A stretch of DNA of 64,000 nt, taken from assembly GCF_000427645.1 (NCBI RefSeq), contig NZ_KE386571.1, forward strand, positions 2,351,454-2,415,453. The letters are read 5' to 3'. The stretch is from Sphingomonas phyllosphaerae FA2. GTDB lineage: Bacteria > Pseudomonadota > Alphaproteobacteria > Sphingomonadales > Sphingomonadaceae. The number at the start of each line of letters is the position of its first letter. Position 1 is the stretch's first letter. The translations under genes and the position numbers were made by a program. Positions 28,795 to 39,584 of the stretch are shown here, piece after piece. The notes beneath the pieces were generated by a model that worked only from the letters and a program-made list of their open reading frames with translations, had not been told where the DNA came from and did not search any database.

Positions 28795-31236
28795 ATGACG
28801 GACCAGGCACAGGACAGCGCGGCCACGCCGCGTCCGAAATCGATCCTGCTGTTCTCCGACGGGACCGGCAACAGCAGCGGCAAGTTGTTCAAAACGAACG
28901 TCTGGCGTACCTATGAGGCCGCCGATCTTGGACCGCCGCAACCGGGACTGCGACCCCAGATCGCTTTCTACGACGATGGGGTCGGCACATCCTCGTTCCG
29001 TCCATTGGCGATCCTCGGCGGGATCTTCGGGGTCGGCCTGAAGCGCAACGTGCTCGACCTGTACCGATTCGCCTGCCGAAATTACGCCCCCGGCGACACA
29101 ATCTACGCCTTCGGTTTCAGTCGCGGCGCGTTCACGATCCGTCTCGCGATCGCCCTGATCGCCTCGCAGGGATTGGTGCCCGCCGAGAGCGAGGCCGCGT
29201 TGCAGCGCGGGGCGGCGGACGCGTGGCGCGCCTATCGGCGGCGCTATCTGCCGCGTCGACTGCAATGGCCGACCAAGGCGTGGCGCGCGCTGCGTGCCGC
29301 GCTGACCGACGCGCGGCGGCGCCCCGAGGATCGCTACAGCCTGCGCCGCAATCGCCGCCCCGAGATCCGCTTCGTCGGCGTATGGGATACGGTCTCAGCC
29401 TATGGCGGGCCGAGCGTCGAGATCACGCGTGCGATCGACGACTGGTTCTATCCGCTGTCGATGCCCAATTACGCGCTCAACAAGCGCGTCGGATGTGCCC
29501 GCCACGCGCTGGCGCTCGACGACCAGCGCGATGCTTTCCAGCCGCTCGTCTGGGACGAGCTGGCCGAGCGCGACCTGATCGCGCGCGGGCTGGTGGACGA
29601 GGACCGGTTGCGACAATTCTGGTTCACCGGGATGCACGCGGATGTCGGAGGCGGCTACCCGGACGAGAGCCTGAGCTATGTCTCGTTGCTGTGGATGCTG
29701 GAGGAAGCGCAGGCGGCGGGGCTGCGCACGCTGGACGTCATCACCGATCGCCACCGCGCACTCGCCAGCAGCGCCGGGCCGATCCACGACAGCCGCGCGG
29801 GGCTGAACAGCTATTACCGCTACCTGCCGCGCCGAATCGATGCGCTGCTCGACCCGCCCGCGCCCGAGACCCGACTGGCGTGGCCGCCGGAGCGCGCGCG
29901 CGGTCGCGGGTTGCTGACCGCCGCGCGCATTCACGAAAGCGCGCTGGCGCGGATCATGCGCGGCACCGATCGCTATGCACCGATCACAATCCCCGAACGG
30001 TTCGAAATTCACCCGCCGCAATGCGCCGGCGAGAATGCACCGCAGCCGGCCACCGGCGCCGATGCAGCCCGCGCCGCGGCGATCGCACCGGACGTGACGG
30101 TCCCGCTGCTGTCGGCCACCGAGCGGGCGTTGCTGCTCGATCCGGCGCGTAACGCGGCGCGCGCCGCGATGATGCCGCGGGTGTGGGATGTCGTGTGGCG
30201 GCGACGCATCGTCTATTTCGCTTTCATCCTGGTCACGGTCGCGCTGCTCGCAATGCCGCTATGGGGAACCCGGTCCACGCTGTGCGAGGATAGCCGGTGT
30301 CTGCTGCCGGGGCTGTTCAGTCCGTTGAAGGCGGTGCTGCCGGGCGTGGCGGCGACGTGGATCGATACCTATACCAACAATCCCGTGTGGGCGGGTGGCC
30401 TGCTCGCCGCGCTGGCGGCGCTGACGATCGCCAGCGGGCGGCTGGGGGCGACGATCCGCGCGCGGTCCACCGAAGCCTGGGAATGCGTGCTCCGTGGCAT
30501 TGCCCCGCAGCCGGATCGCGGCGGACTGGCACGGGCGGTCCGCACCTCGCCGGTCTGGCTGGGCCCGTTGCGGTTCGTCAAATGGCGATTGCTGCCGACC
30601 ATTGCCGCACTGGCGGTGCTGCTGGCGGTGGTGGCGATCCCGCTTGCGCTGCCGATGCAATGGTGGCTCGCCAAGGCCGAACGCGACGGGACATTGTGCC
30701 CGATCGAGGAGAGCGGCGATCTGAACGGCGCGGCAGTGGACTTCGCCGCCAGGCGGCCCTGCACCGACCTGCACCAGACGCTGACGCCGGGCATCTCCTA
30801 TCAGGTCACGCTGCGCGTTACGAAGCAATGGTGCGACCTTGGGATCAGCGCCGACCCGGTGCATGGCGACCGCGGCGGATGGTGGCTGACGCCCTTCCGT
30901 TTCCACCGCCGCGTGACCACCGCCAATTGGCTCAAGCCGCTGGCGATCGTCCGCAGCCCGGATGCGAAGGTGCGGATCGATCCGCTCGACTTCGACTACC
31001 TCGGTGCCAACACCTATCGCGCGCGGATCGTCGCGCCGGCAACGGGCGGGCGGCTCTATATGGCGGTGAACGATGCGTTTCCGCCGCTATTCTCATCGGT
31101 CTTCTACGACAACAACAAGGGTGCCGCATCGGTGACGGTCACGCCGGAGAAAGGCTCGGCCTGCCAAGACGACGGTTGCGCGATCGCGCTGCCCCCGCCA
31201 CCAGCGATGGCGTGCGGCGCGCCGGTCGCGCGCTGA
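28795..31236 (+). CDS. DUF2235 hydrolase-like protein with C-terminal membrane segments
   Basis: 813 residues. The N-terminal 400 residues form an alpha/beta-hydrolase-type DUF2235 domain: SILLFSDGTGNSSGK with the leading Asp, AFGFSRGAFTIR with the GXSXG nucleophile elbow, FVGVWDTVSAYG, and FTGMHADVGGGYPDESLS with a conserved HXDXGGG. Relatives include type VI secretion phospholipase effectors, but no secretion genes are nearby. Three hydrophobic segments lie at about residues 475-495, 540-560 and 600-622, followed by a 190-residue soluble tail. ATG 28795 was chosen because the domain starts soon after. A housekeeping lipid-related role is as likely as an effector role. Confidence 0.83.
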   Translation: MTDQAQDSAATPRPKSILLFSDGTGNSSGKLFKTNVWRTYEAADLGPPQPGLRPQIAFYDDGVGTSSFRPLAILGGIFGVGLKRNVLDLYRFACRNYAPGDTIYAFGFSRGAFTIRLAIALIASQGLVPAESEAALQRGAADAWRAYRRRYLPRRLQWPTKAWRALRAALTDARRRPEDRYSLRRNRRPEIRFVGVWDTVSAYGGPSVEITRAIDDWFYPLSMPNYALNKRVGCARHALALDDQRDAFQPLVWDELAERDLIARGLVDEDRLRQFWFTGMHADVGGGYPDESLSYVSLLWMLEEAQAAGLRTLDVITDRHRALASSAGPIHDSRAGLNSYYRYLPRRIDALLDPPAPETRLAWPPERARGRGLLTAARIHESALARIMRGTDRYAPITIPERFEIHPPQCAGENAPQPATGADAARAAAIAPDVTVPLLSATERALLLDPARNAARAAMMPRVWDVVWRRRIVYFAFILVTVALLAMPLWGTRSTLCEDSRCLLPGLFSPLKAVLPGVAATWIDTYTNNPVWAGGLLAALAALTIASGRLGATIRARSTEAWECVLRGIAPQPDRGGLARAVRTSPVWLGPLRFVKWRLLPTIAALAVLLAVVAIPLALPMQWWLAKAERDGTLCPIEESGDLNGAAVDFAARRPCTDLHQTLTPGISYQVTLRVTKQWCDLGISADPVHGDRGGWWLTPFRFHRRVTTANWLKPLAIVRSPDAKVRIDPLDFDYLGANTYRARIVAPATGGRLYMAVNDAFPPLFSSVFYDNNKGAASVTVTPEKGSACQDDGCAIALPPPPAMACGAPVAR

Positions 31237-31254
31237 GCGACGAGGGACGCGGAG

Positions 31255-31992
31255 ATGATCGAACGGCTGATCGCCATCATGGCGCGGCTTCGCGGGCCGA
31301 ACGGCTGCGAATGGGACCGCGCGCAGACCTTCGCGACGATCGCGCCCTATACGATCGAGGAAGCCTATGAGGTCGCCGATGCGATCGAGCGTGATGATCT
31401 GGGGGAGTTGAAGGACGAACTGGGCGATTTGCTGCTGCAGGTCGTGTTCCACAGCCGCATTGCCGAGGAAGCGGGAGCGTTCGCGTTCGACGACGTGGTG
31501 GCGGCGATCAGCGACAAGATGGAGCGCCGGCATCCGCATATCTTCCGCGGCGAGGCAGAGGGCGGGCATCATCGCTGGGAAGAGGTGAAGGCCGCCGAGC
31601 GTGCCGCCAAGGGCGCGGCGAGCCCGCTGGACGGCGTGGCGCGCGGGTTGCCGGCGCTGCTGCGCGCCGAGAAGATCCAGAACCGCGCGGCGCGGGTCGG
31701 GTTCGACTGGCCGGACACCGCAGGGCCACGCGCGAAGATCGACGAGGAGCTGGCCGAGGTCGCGGCGGCGACGACACCGGCCGAGGTGGCGGATGAGGTC
31801 GGCGACGTGCTGTTCGCGGTGGTGAACTGGGCACGGCATCTGGGGGTCGAGCCAGAGGCGGCGTTGCGCGCGGCGACGGGGAAGTTCGAGCGGCGCTTCC
31901 GGGCGATGGAGGCGGCGGGCGGGACGACGTTTGCGGGGTTGCCGCTGGCGGAGAAAGAGGCGCTGTGGGTGAAGGTCAAGGCGGACGAGTAG
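31255..31992 (+). CDS. mazG: Nucleoside triphosphate pyrophosphohydrolase MazG
   Basis: Hydrolyses (d)NTPs to monophosphates plus pyrophosphate, cleaning the nucleotide pool; 245 residues with two MazG folds. First: GPNGCEWDRAQTFATIAPYTIEEAYEVADAI with the EEXXE metal site, then ELKDELGDLLLQVVFH. Second: KIDEELAEVAAATTPAEVADEVGDVLFAVVNWARHL. It starts 18 bases after the DUF2235 stop and converges on hflX, with two repeat units between. Confidence 0.95.
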   Translation: MIERLIAIMARLRGPNGCEWDRAQTFATIAPYTIEEAYEVADAIERDDLGELKDELGDLLLQVVFHSRIAEEAGAFAFDDVVAAISDKMERRHPHIFRGEAEGGHHRWEEVKAAERAAKGAASPLDGVARGLPALLRAEKIQNRAARVGFDWPDTAGPRAKIDEELAEVAAATTPAEVADEVGDVLFAVVNWARHLGVEPEAALRAATGKFERRFRAMEAAGGTTFAGLPLAEKEALWVKVKADE

Positions 31993-32000
31993 ACGCTCCC

Positions 32001-32110
32001 CCGTCATCCCGGACTCTTCGGCAAGCTCAGGAGAGCCTTGATCCGGGATCCCGCTTATCCCTCGGGCCGGCGAAGAATAAGCGGGGCCCCGGATCAAGTC
32101 CGGGGTGACG
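32001..32110. repeat. Family B paired palindrome, CCCGGACTT type
   Basis: Starts CCGTCATCCCGGACT and ends AAGTCCGGGGTGACG, with GATCCGGGATCCCGCTTAT and the mirrored AATAAGCGGGGCCCCGGATC inside. Near relatives lie at 41707 and 49564; this copy carries an extra insertion of about 20 bases in the left arm. Confidence 0.92.
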
Positions 32111-32123
32111 ATCTCAGGAGCGT

Positions 32124-32219
32124 CCGTCATTCCCCCGCAGGGGGAAATCCAGAACCTCTGACGTCCCGAGTCTCACGAGAACCTGCGCGTCTGGATCCCC
32201 GCCTGCGCGGGGATGACGG
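32124..32219. repeat. Family B paired palindrome, CCCGC type
   Basis: CCGTCATTCCCCCGCAGGGGG...CCTGCGCGGGGATGACGG. The internal words CCAGAACCTCTGACG and CCTGCGCGTCTGGAT are shared with the copy at 34293, so the element has a conserved spacer as well as ends. Together with the unit before it, it fills the 233-base gap between convergent mazG and hflX. Confidence 0.92.
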
Positions 32220-32225
32220 GAAGGG

Positions 32226-33518
32226 TCACTCCCCGCGCGTGAGGAAGCGTTCGTGGTCGGACGGGGACATGCGGACCTCGTATACCACGCGCTCGTCCTC
32301 GACATGGCTGTCGAGCACCTCGCCGTGCGCGTGAAGCCACGCCGCCCCTGCCCCGTCTGCCGCCTCCAGCGCCAGCGTGTAGCGGACGTGGCCTTGCGTC
32401 AGCAGGTCGCCGATGTGGCGGACCAGCGCGTCGACGCCCTCGCCGGTCAGCGCGGAGAGCGGCACCACGTCGTCGCGGCGCGCCGCCTCCGCGAGCAGAT
32501 CGTCGCGCGCGTCGCCGTCGAGCAGGTCGAGCTTGTTCCACGCCTCGATCACCGGCGTCGTCTCGGTGACGCCGACATCGGCGAGCACGCCCTCGACATC
32601 GGCCTTTTGCGCGGCGCTGTCGGGATGGGCGACGTCGCGGACGTGGACGAGCAGATCGGCGGACACGACCTCCTCCAGCGTCGCCTTGAACGCCGCCACC
32701 AATTGCGTCGGCAGTTCCGAGACGAAGCCGACGGTATCGGACAGAATCGCCTTGTCGATGCCGGGCAGCGACACCTGCCGCAGCGTCGGATCGAGCGTCG
32801 CGAACAGCAGGTCCTCGGCCATGACGTGCGCGCCGGTCAGGCGGTTGAAGAGCGTCGATTTACCGGCGTTGGTGTAGCCGACCAGCGCGATCACCGGCCA
32901 CGGCGCGCGCTGACGGCGCTCGCGGTGCAGCCCGCGAGTGCGGGTGACCTGATCCAGTTCGCGCCGCAGCCGCGCCATGCGGTCGCGGATCAGCCGGCGG
33001 TCGGCCTCGATCTGCGTCTCACCGGGACCGCCGAGGAAGCCGAAGCCGCCGCGCTGGCGTTCGAGGTGGGTCCAGCTGCGCACCAGCCGCCCCGACTGGT
33101 AATCGAGGTGCGCCAGCTCGACCTGCAACCGCCCCTCGGCGGTCGCGGCGCGCTCGCCGAAGATTTCGAGGATCAGCCCGGTGCGATCGATTACCTTGGC
33201 CTCGAGCGCGGTCTCGAGGTTGCGCTGCTGGATCGGGGTCAAGCTGCCGTCGACGACGATCAGCCCGGCCTCCTCCATCCGCGCGCACGTGGCGAGTTCC
33301 TCGATCTGGCCGGAGCCGAGCAGGGTCGCGGCGCGCGGGGTGCGGATGCGCAGCGCGACGCGGTCGACGACGAGCACGCCGATCGCCTCGGCGAGCCCGG
33401 CGGTCTCCTCGAGCCGCGCCTCAGCGTCGCGGCTCGACCCGCCGAGATCGGGATAGACGACGATCGCGCGGGCGCCGCGGGTGAATTCGTCGCGGTCGCG
33501 CTCAAAGCCGGTGGTCAC
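32226..33518 (-). CDS. hflX: GTPase HflX
   Basis: Ribosome-associated GTPase that rescues or splits stalled 70S ribosomes; 430 residues. The N-terminal domain has RAIVVYPDLGG, RAATLLGSGQIEELA and VVDGSLTPIQQRNLE; the linker has GGFGFLGGPGETQIEADRR. The GTPase domain carries G1 ALVGYTNAGKSTLFNRL, G3 LSDTVGFVSELP and G4 EAWNKLDLLD. I chose GTG 33518, 10 bases after the hfq stop; ATG 33563 lies inside hfq and is an alternative. hfq-hflX is a widely conserved pair. Confidence 0.93.
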   Translation of the reverse strand: MTTGFERDRDEFTRGARAIVVYPDLGGSSRDAEARLEETAGLAEAIGVLVVDRVALRIRTPRAATLLGSGQIEELATCARMEEAGLIVVDGSLTPIQQRNLETALEAKVIDRTGLILEIFGERAATAEGRLQVELAHLDYQSGRLVRSWTHLERQRGGFGFLGGPGETQIEADRRLIRDRMARLRRELDQVTRTRGLHRERRQRAPWPVIALVGYTNAGKSTLFNRLTGAHVMAEDLLFATLDPTLRQVSLPGIDKAILSDTVGFVSELPTQLVAAFKATLEEVVSADLLVHVRDVAHPDSAAQKADVEGVLADVGVTETTPVIEAWNKLDLLDGDARDDLLAEAARRDDVVPLSALTGEGVDALVRHIGDLLTQGHVRYTLALEAADGAGAAWLHAHGEVLDSHVEDERVVYEVRMSPSDHERFLTRGE

Positions 33519-33528
33519 TGACAGTGGA

Positions 33529-34038
33529 TCAATCCTCCCCGTCGTCGTCGGTATCGTCGTCATCCTCGCCGGTGTCGGAGAGGTTGAGCGGGCGCGACGG
33601 CTGGATGGTCGACACCGCATGCTTGTAGACGAGCTGCGCCATGCCGTCGCGCTGGAGCAACATGCAGAACAGGTCGAAGCCGGCGATCGCGCCCTGCAGC
33701 ATCACGCCGTTGACGAGGAACATCGTCACCGGGTCCTCGGACTTGCGGACCGCGTTGAGGAAAATGTCCTGGAGCAGCGGCTGCTTGCGCGGATTGTCGT
33801 TCATCTGACCGACGATGCCGGCGACGTCGACCGGGCCGGCGGGCATGATCGTCGAGATCGCGTGCTTGTAGATCAGCTGCGACTGGCCATCGCGGCGCAG
33901 CAGCACCGAGAAATTGTCGAACCAGGTGACGATGCCCTGAAGCTTGACCCCCTTGACGAGGAACATGGTGACGGGCGTCTTGGACTTGCGCAGCGCGTTG
34001 AGGAACAGGTCCTGAAGCGACGTCGGCTTGTCGGCCAT
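33529..34038 (-). CDS. hfq: RNA chaperone Hfq with two Sm domains in tandem
   Basis: 169 residues, about twice a normal Hfq. Sm domain 1 is residues 8-66 ([20 protein letters not shown] ... YKHAISTI) and Sm domain 2 is residues 88-146 ([20 protein letters not shown] ... YKHAVSTI); an acidic Asp/Glu tail covers 155-169. Both copies keep the YKHA motif of the uridine-binding proximal face, but they differ at several surface positions (WFDNFSV against GFDLFCM). Three chains would make the usual six-Sm ring. I recall tandem Hfq in sphingomonads and Zymomonas, so this is a lineage trait. Start MADKPTS is standard. Confidence 0.96.
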   Translation of the reverse strand: MADKPTSLQDLFLNALRKSKTPVTMFLVKGVKLQGIVTWFDNFSVLLRRDGQSQLIYKHAISTIMPAGPVDVAGIVGQMNDNPRKQPLLQDIFLNAVRKSEDPVTMFLVNGVMLQGAIAGFDLFCMLLQRDGMAQLVYKHAVSTIQPSRPLNLSDTGEDDDDTDDDGED

Positions 34039-34292
34039 GAAGAGAATGTCCTTGTTCTTGGCGGGAGGTTCCCCGCGAGATGCGCCGTTGCCGGCGTCGG
34101 TGGCGTCGCACCGAAATACGACAGGCGTAAGTTAGGGTTCCGGTCGGCCAACGTCCAGATGCGGGCGGGCGCGGGGCGGAAGTTTGCGAAGGTGGCGCTA
34201 ATTGGGGGTGGCGCGCAATTCTGGCGGCGGGCGGTGCGCGGCGGGCGCGTCGATCGTAGCGGATGTTGGAGGGTGTAGGACAGCCACCACTT
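34039..34292 (-). other. hfq upstream region
   Basis: Gene-free 254 bases between the hfq start and a repeat element. It must hold the hfq promoter or be read through from ntrX. I see a slightly AT-richer stretch near 34110-34140 but no convincing -35/-10 pair. No further gene is apparent. Confidence 0.4.
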
Positions 34293-34387
34293 CGTCATTC
34301 CCGCGCAGGCGGGAATCCAGAACCTCTGACGCTGGTGGCTCAAGCACGACCTGCGCGTCTGGATTCCCGCCTGCGCGGGAATGACGG
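34293..34387. repeat. Family B paired palindrome, CCCGC type
   Basis: CGTCATTCCCGCGCAGGCGGG...CCCGCCTGCGCGGGAATGACG, with the same internal words as the copy at 32124. It begins 4 bases after the ntrX stop, so it may shape the 3' end of the ntr transcript. Confidence 0.93.
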
Positions 34388-34390
34388 GGT

Positions 34391-35761
34391 TTAGTCGTCC
34401 CGGGTCTCGGTGATGCCGAGCAGCTTGAGCTTCCGATGGAGCGCCGAGCGTTCCATGCCGATGAAGCTGGCGGTGCGTGAGATGTTGCCAGAGAAGCGGC
34501 GGATCTGGACGCGGAGGTACTCGCGCTCGAACGTTTCGCGTGCTTCACGCAACGGTGCGCCCATGATCGCGCTGGCGCCGGTGCCGGCGTCCTGCGTGCC
34601 GAGCACCTCGGCGGGGAGCAGGTCGAGGTCGATCCGCCCGATCCGGTCACCGGGCGCGAGGATGATCGTCCGCTCGACGACGTTGCGCAGCTCGCGGACG
34701 TTGCCTGGCCATTCGTAGGATTGCAGCGCGACCAACGCGTCGGTGGCGATCTCGGGCGGCGGCACGCGGCGATCGGCGGCGTAATGCGCGGCGAAATGCT
34801 CGACCAGCGCCGGGATGTCCTCGCGGCGCTCGGCGAGCGGCGGGATCGTGACGGGGACGACGTTGAGCCGGTAATAAAGGTCCTCGCGGAACCGGCCTTC
34901 GGCGATCTCGACGCTCAGGTCGCGCGCGGTGGCGGAGACGACGCGGACGTCGACCTTGACGACGCGCGTCCCGCCCATCCGCGTGAAGCTCTGGTCGGTC
35001 AGCACGCGCAGGATGCGCGCCTGCGTCGCGGGCGGCATGTCGGCGATCTCGTCGAGGAACAACGTCCCGCCATGCGCCTGTTCGAGCAGCCCGGTGCGGA
35101 CGAGGTCGCCGCCCTCCTCGACCCCGAACAATTCCTCCTCGATCCGCTCGGGGTTCATCCCCGCAGTGCTCGCGATCACGAAATTGGCGTGCGCGCGTTG
35201 GCTCCAACCGTGGAGCAGCCGCGCGGCGACTTCCTTGCCAACGCCGGCCGGGCCCATGATGAGCACGCGGCTGCCGGTCGCGGCGACGCGCTTGAGGGTC
35301 GCACGGACGGCGTTGATCGCGGTCGAGCTGCCGGTCAGATCGGTGCCGCGCCCGGTCGCGGCGCGCAGCGACTTGACCTCGGCGCGCAGCCGCTCGGTTT
35401 CGGTCGCGCGCTCGACCATCAGCAGCAACCGTTCGGCCTGGAACGGCTTTTCGATGAAGTCGGCGGCACCTTTTCGGATCGCGGCCACCGCGGTGTCGAG
35501 CGTGCCGTGGCCCGAGATGACCAGCACCGGGATCGACGGATCGCGGCGCTTGATCTCCTCGAGCAGATCGAGCCCGTCGAGTCGCGAGCCCTGTAGCCAG
35601 ACGTCGAGCAGCACGAGGCTGGGGCGGCGCGTTGCGATCGCCTCCAGCGCGGCGTCGCTATCGCCGGCCATGCGCGTGTCATAGCCTTCGTCCTCGAGCA
35701 CGCCGGCCACGAGTTCGCGGATGTCGAGTTCGTCGTCGACGACGAGGATGTCGATCGCCAT
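34391..35761 (-). CDS. ntrX: Response regulator NtrX
   Basis: 456 residues. The receiver domain has the phosphoacceptor Asp in LVLLDVWLQG (about residue 53) and the conserved Lys in FIEKPFQAE. The AAA+ domain has MGPAGVGKEVAARLLH and GGTLFLDEIADMP. The GAFTGA loop that contacts sigma-54 is absent: after EELFGVEEGG the sequence continues DLVRTGLL, as is usual in NtrX, so sigma-54 activation is doubtful. A Fis-type helix-turn-helix ends the protein (NISRTASFIGMERSALHRKLK). It starts 5 bases after ntrY ends. Confidence 0.95.
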   Translation of the reverse strand: MAIDILVVDDELDIRELVAGVLEDEGYDTRMAGDSDAALEAIATRRPSLVLLDVWLQGSRLDGLDLLEEIKRRDPSIPVLVISGHGTLDTAVAAIRKGAADFIEKPFQAERLLLMVERATETERLRAEVKSLRAATGRGTDLTGSSTAINAVRATLKRVAATGSRVLIMGPAGVGKEVAARLLHGWSQRAHANFVIASTAGMNPERIEEELFGVEEGGDLVRTGLLEQAHGGTLFLDEIADMPPATQARILRVLTDQSFTRMGGTRVVKVDVRVVSATARDLSVEIAEGRFREDLYYRLNVVPVTIPPLAERREDIPALVEHFAAHYAADRRVPPPEIATDALVALQSYEWPGNVRELRNVVERTIILAPGDRIGRIDLDLLPAEVLGTQDAGTGASAIMGAPLREARETFEREYLRVQIRRFSGNISRTASFIGMERSALHRKLKLLGITETRDD

Positions 35762-35766
35762 AAGGC

Positions 35767-38004
35767 TCAGATCCGATTTCTGGTCAACGCCGCGATCGTA
35801 CGATCGTCGTCGTGGGAAGGAAGATGCTCGTCGCTGGCCAAAGCGGCAAGCGGGGCGGTGTCGAAGGACAGGGTCACGATCGTCCCGCCGCCGGGGCGGT
35901 CCGCGAAGCTGATCGTTCCGAAATGCTCCTCGACGATCTTTTTGACGATCGCGAGGCCCAGCCCGGTGCCGCGCGCACGGGTGGTCATATAGGGCTCGAC
36001 GATCCGATCGCGTTCCAGCGGCAGCCCGACCCCGGTATCGGCGACCGCGATCGTCACGCGGCCGTCACCCTCGGCAAGCGTCATCGTGATGCTCGCCTCG
36101 CTCGCGTCGGCTTCCTCGACTGCCTCGACCGCGTTCTTGACGATATTGGTCAGCGCCTGTCCGAGCTGCCGGCGGTCGCAGACCAGCGACGGCGCGGGAT
36201 CGGCGTGGTCGAGCACGAAGCGGATGCCTGGGTGCGCGACTTCGTGGAGGAACATCGTCTGGCGCGCGATATCGACCAGCGACTCGTCGCGGAACACCGG
36301 CTTGGGCATCCGCGCGAACGACGAGAATTCGTCGACCATCCGGCGAAGGTCACCGACCTGTCGTACGATCGTGTCCGTAAGGCGCGCGAAGGTGGTGTCG
36401 GCCGGGTCGATCTTGCCGCCATAGCGACGCTGGAGCCGTTCGGCGGCAAGCTGGATCGGGGTGAGCGGGTTCTTGATCTCGTGCGCGATACGGCGCGCGA
36501 CGTCCGCCCAAGCGGCGCGGCGCTGATCCGTAAGTTGCTGCGTGATGTCGTCGAAGGTGATGATCGGGCCGCTGCCGTCGCGCGCGATCCGCGCCGCGAA
36601 GGTGCGCATCTCGCCCGCCACGTTGAGCTGCACCGCCGCCTCGCGCCCCGGCTGATCGAGCAACGCGTCGAGTTCGGGAGCGACATCGAACAGCTTGCGC
36701 CCGACCGGCGGCTCGGCGAGCCCCATCAGCGTCTGCGCCGAGCTGTTGATGAGTCGGATCGTGCGGTCGCGCGCGTCGATCGAGATCACGCCCGCCGACA
36801 CGCCCGACATCACCGCCTCGATCAGCGCGCGGCGGCTGTCGAGCTGTGCGTTGGCGGTGACGAGCGCGGTGTTCTGCGCGACCAGCCGCGCGGTCATGCT
36901 GTTGAAGGCGTTGGACAGCGTGCCGATTTCGTCGCGTTCCAGCGTCTCGGGCACGCGTGCCGACAGATCGCCGCCCTCCACCCGGCGGGCGGCGTCGACC
37001 AGCTCGCCGACCGGGCGGACGAGCCGATCGGCGACGGTCAGCGCGATCCACACCGCCACCCCGACGATCAGCAGCGAGACGATCAGCAGCGCGGCGTTGA
37101 ATTGCAGTTGCAGCGAACGCGCGCGGGCGATCAGCTGGCGGTAATTCGCCAGTGCGGCCTCGGCCCGCGCGGTCTGGGTGGTCATCTCCTTTGGATCGGT
37201 AACTCGCGCGGCGTAGAGGTACAGATCGTCGCTGCCCGGGATTTGCGTAAAGACCTGAATACGATCGCCCGTGATGATCGTCGCATTCTGTCGCTGACGC
37301 AGCTTTGCGATCGCGGCCTTCGTCACAAAGCGCGAAAAGTCGACATCATACGGGTTTACCACCGCGAGCGTCCGTACCTCACCCTGCGGCGTCAGGACGA
37401 ACAACGCGCCTTCCGACAGGCTGCGATAATAGACCTGCCGACCGAACGTCGACCGGAACGACAGCGTGTCGATCGGCACTTCCTGCAGCGTCACCGACAG
37501 ATCCGACGCCATCGTGAACGTCGCCTCCTGCCAGCGCTGGACAATCTGTTCGTAGGAGGTGCGGGTAAGCGAGGCCGCATTCTCGAACATCCCGCGCGAA
37601 CGGTCGGAATACCAGAATTGCACGCCATATTGGAACAGCAGCGAGGCGAAGATCGTCACGAGCAGCGCCGGGATGGCGGCGACCAGCGAGAACAGCAGCA
37701 CGAGGCGGACGTGGAGCCGACCGCCCGCGCCGATCGACGATCGTTCCGCGCGGCGCAGCGCGACGCGGCGACCGAACAGCATCATCAGTGCGATGCCGCC
37801 GACGAGATTGGCAACCAGCAGCGAGGCGACCAATGGCGGCTGGATCAGCCGCGCCGGATCGCCCTCGCCACGCAACGCGAAATAGCTGACGAGCGCGACC
37901 GCCACCGCGGCGGCAAGCACCATCAGCTCGATCGCCGGTGTCACACCGAACCGGCGCAGCGCGCCGGGCGGGGAAGCGGAGGAGGATGTCACTCCTGCGA
38001 ACAT
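35767..38004 (-). CDS. ntrY: Sensor histidine kinase NtrY
   Basis: Membrane kinase of 745 residues that phosphorylates NtrX and helps control nitrogen metabolism, respiration or cell-envelope functions in alphaproteobacteria. Several N-terminal membrane helices (residues about 25-130), a periplasmic sensor region, a further helix near 310, then HAMP (RLVRPVGELVDAARRVEGGD), PAS (ALIEAVMSGVSAGVISID), the phosphorylated His in RIAHEIKNPLTPIQLAAERL, and ATPase motifs NIVKNAVEAVEE, VADTGVGLP and GTGLGLAIVKKIVEE. A strong purine-rich site precedes ATG 38004. Confidence 0.95.
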   Translation of the reverse strand: MFAGVTSSSASPPGALRRFGVTPAIELMVLAAAVAVALVSYFALRGEGDPARLIQPPLVASLLVANLVGGIALMMLFGRRVALRRAERSSIGAGGRLHVRLVLLFSLVAAIPALLVTIFASLLFQYGVQFWYSDRSRGMFENAASLTRTSYEQIVQRWQEATFTMASDLSVTLQEVPIDTLSFRSTFGRQVYYRSLSEGALFVLTPQGEVRTLAVVNPYDVDFSRFVTKAAIAKLRQRQNATIITGDRIQVFTQIPGSDDLYLYAARVTDPKEMTTQTARAEAALANYRQLIARARSLQLQFNAALLIVSLLIVGVAVWIALTVADRLVRPVGELVDAARRVEGGDLSARVPETLERDEIGTLSNAFNSMTARLVAQNTALVTANAQLDSRRALIEAVMSGVSAGVISIDARDRTIRLINSSAQTLMGLAEPPVGRKLFDVAPELDALLDQPGREAAVQLNVAGEMRTFAARIARDGSGPIITFDDITQQLTDQRRAAWADVARRIAHEIKNPLTPIQLAAERLQRRYGGKIDPADTTFARLTDTIVRQVGDLRRMVDEFSSFARMPKPVFRDESLVDIARQTMFLHEVAHPGIRFVLDHADPAPSLVCDRRQLGQALTNIVKNAVEAVEEADASEASITMTLAEGDGRVTIAVADTGVGLPLERDRIVEPYMTTRARGTGLGLAIVKKIVEEHFGTISFADRPGGGTIVTLSFDTAPLAALASDEHLPSHDDDRTIAALTRNRI

Positions 38005-38116
38005 TTCCCCCTCGCTACAGCATCAGTGTTGCATGGAAAACACATAATTGCCGATGAGTGATGCAGATCAGGGAGGGATGGACGGTCGACACCGGACCGT
38101 GGTCTGGAACACCTGT

Positions 38117-38148
38117 CCGTCATTGCTTCGCTACGTTCGCAATGACGG
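38117..38148. repeat. Family A palindrome, short form
   Basis: CCGTCATTGC-TTCGCTACGTTC-GCAATGACGG: 10-base arms with a 12-base centre. It is the outer tip of the long family A element without its CAATCCAGG interior. It sits between ntrC and ntrY. Confidence 0.88.
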
Positions 38149-38177
38149 GTGACTATCGCGTTAGGGAAGGTCCAACC

Positions 38178-39580
<1,403 letters not shown>

Positions 39581-39584
<4 letters not shown>

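Noticed and set aside
35812..38061. Forward open frame of 749 codons opposite ntrY
   Set aside because: Arg/His/Asp-rich shadow of the kinase gene; it has no motif and crosses functional domain boundaries of ntrY.
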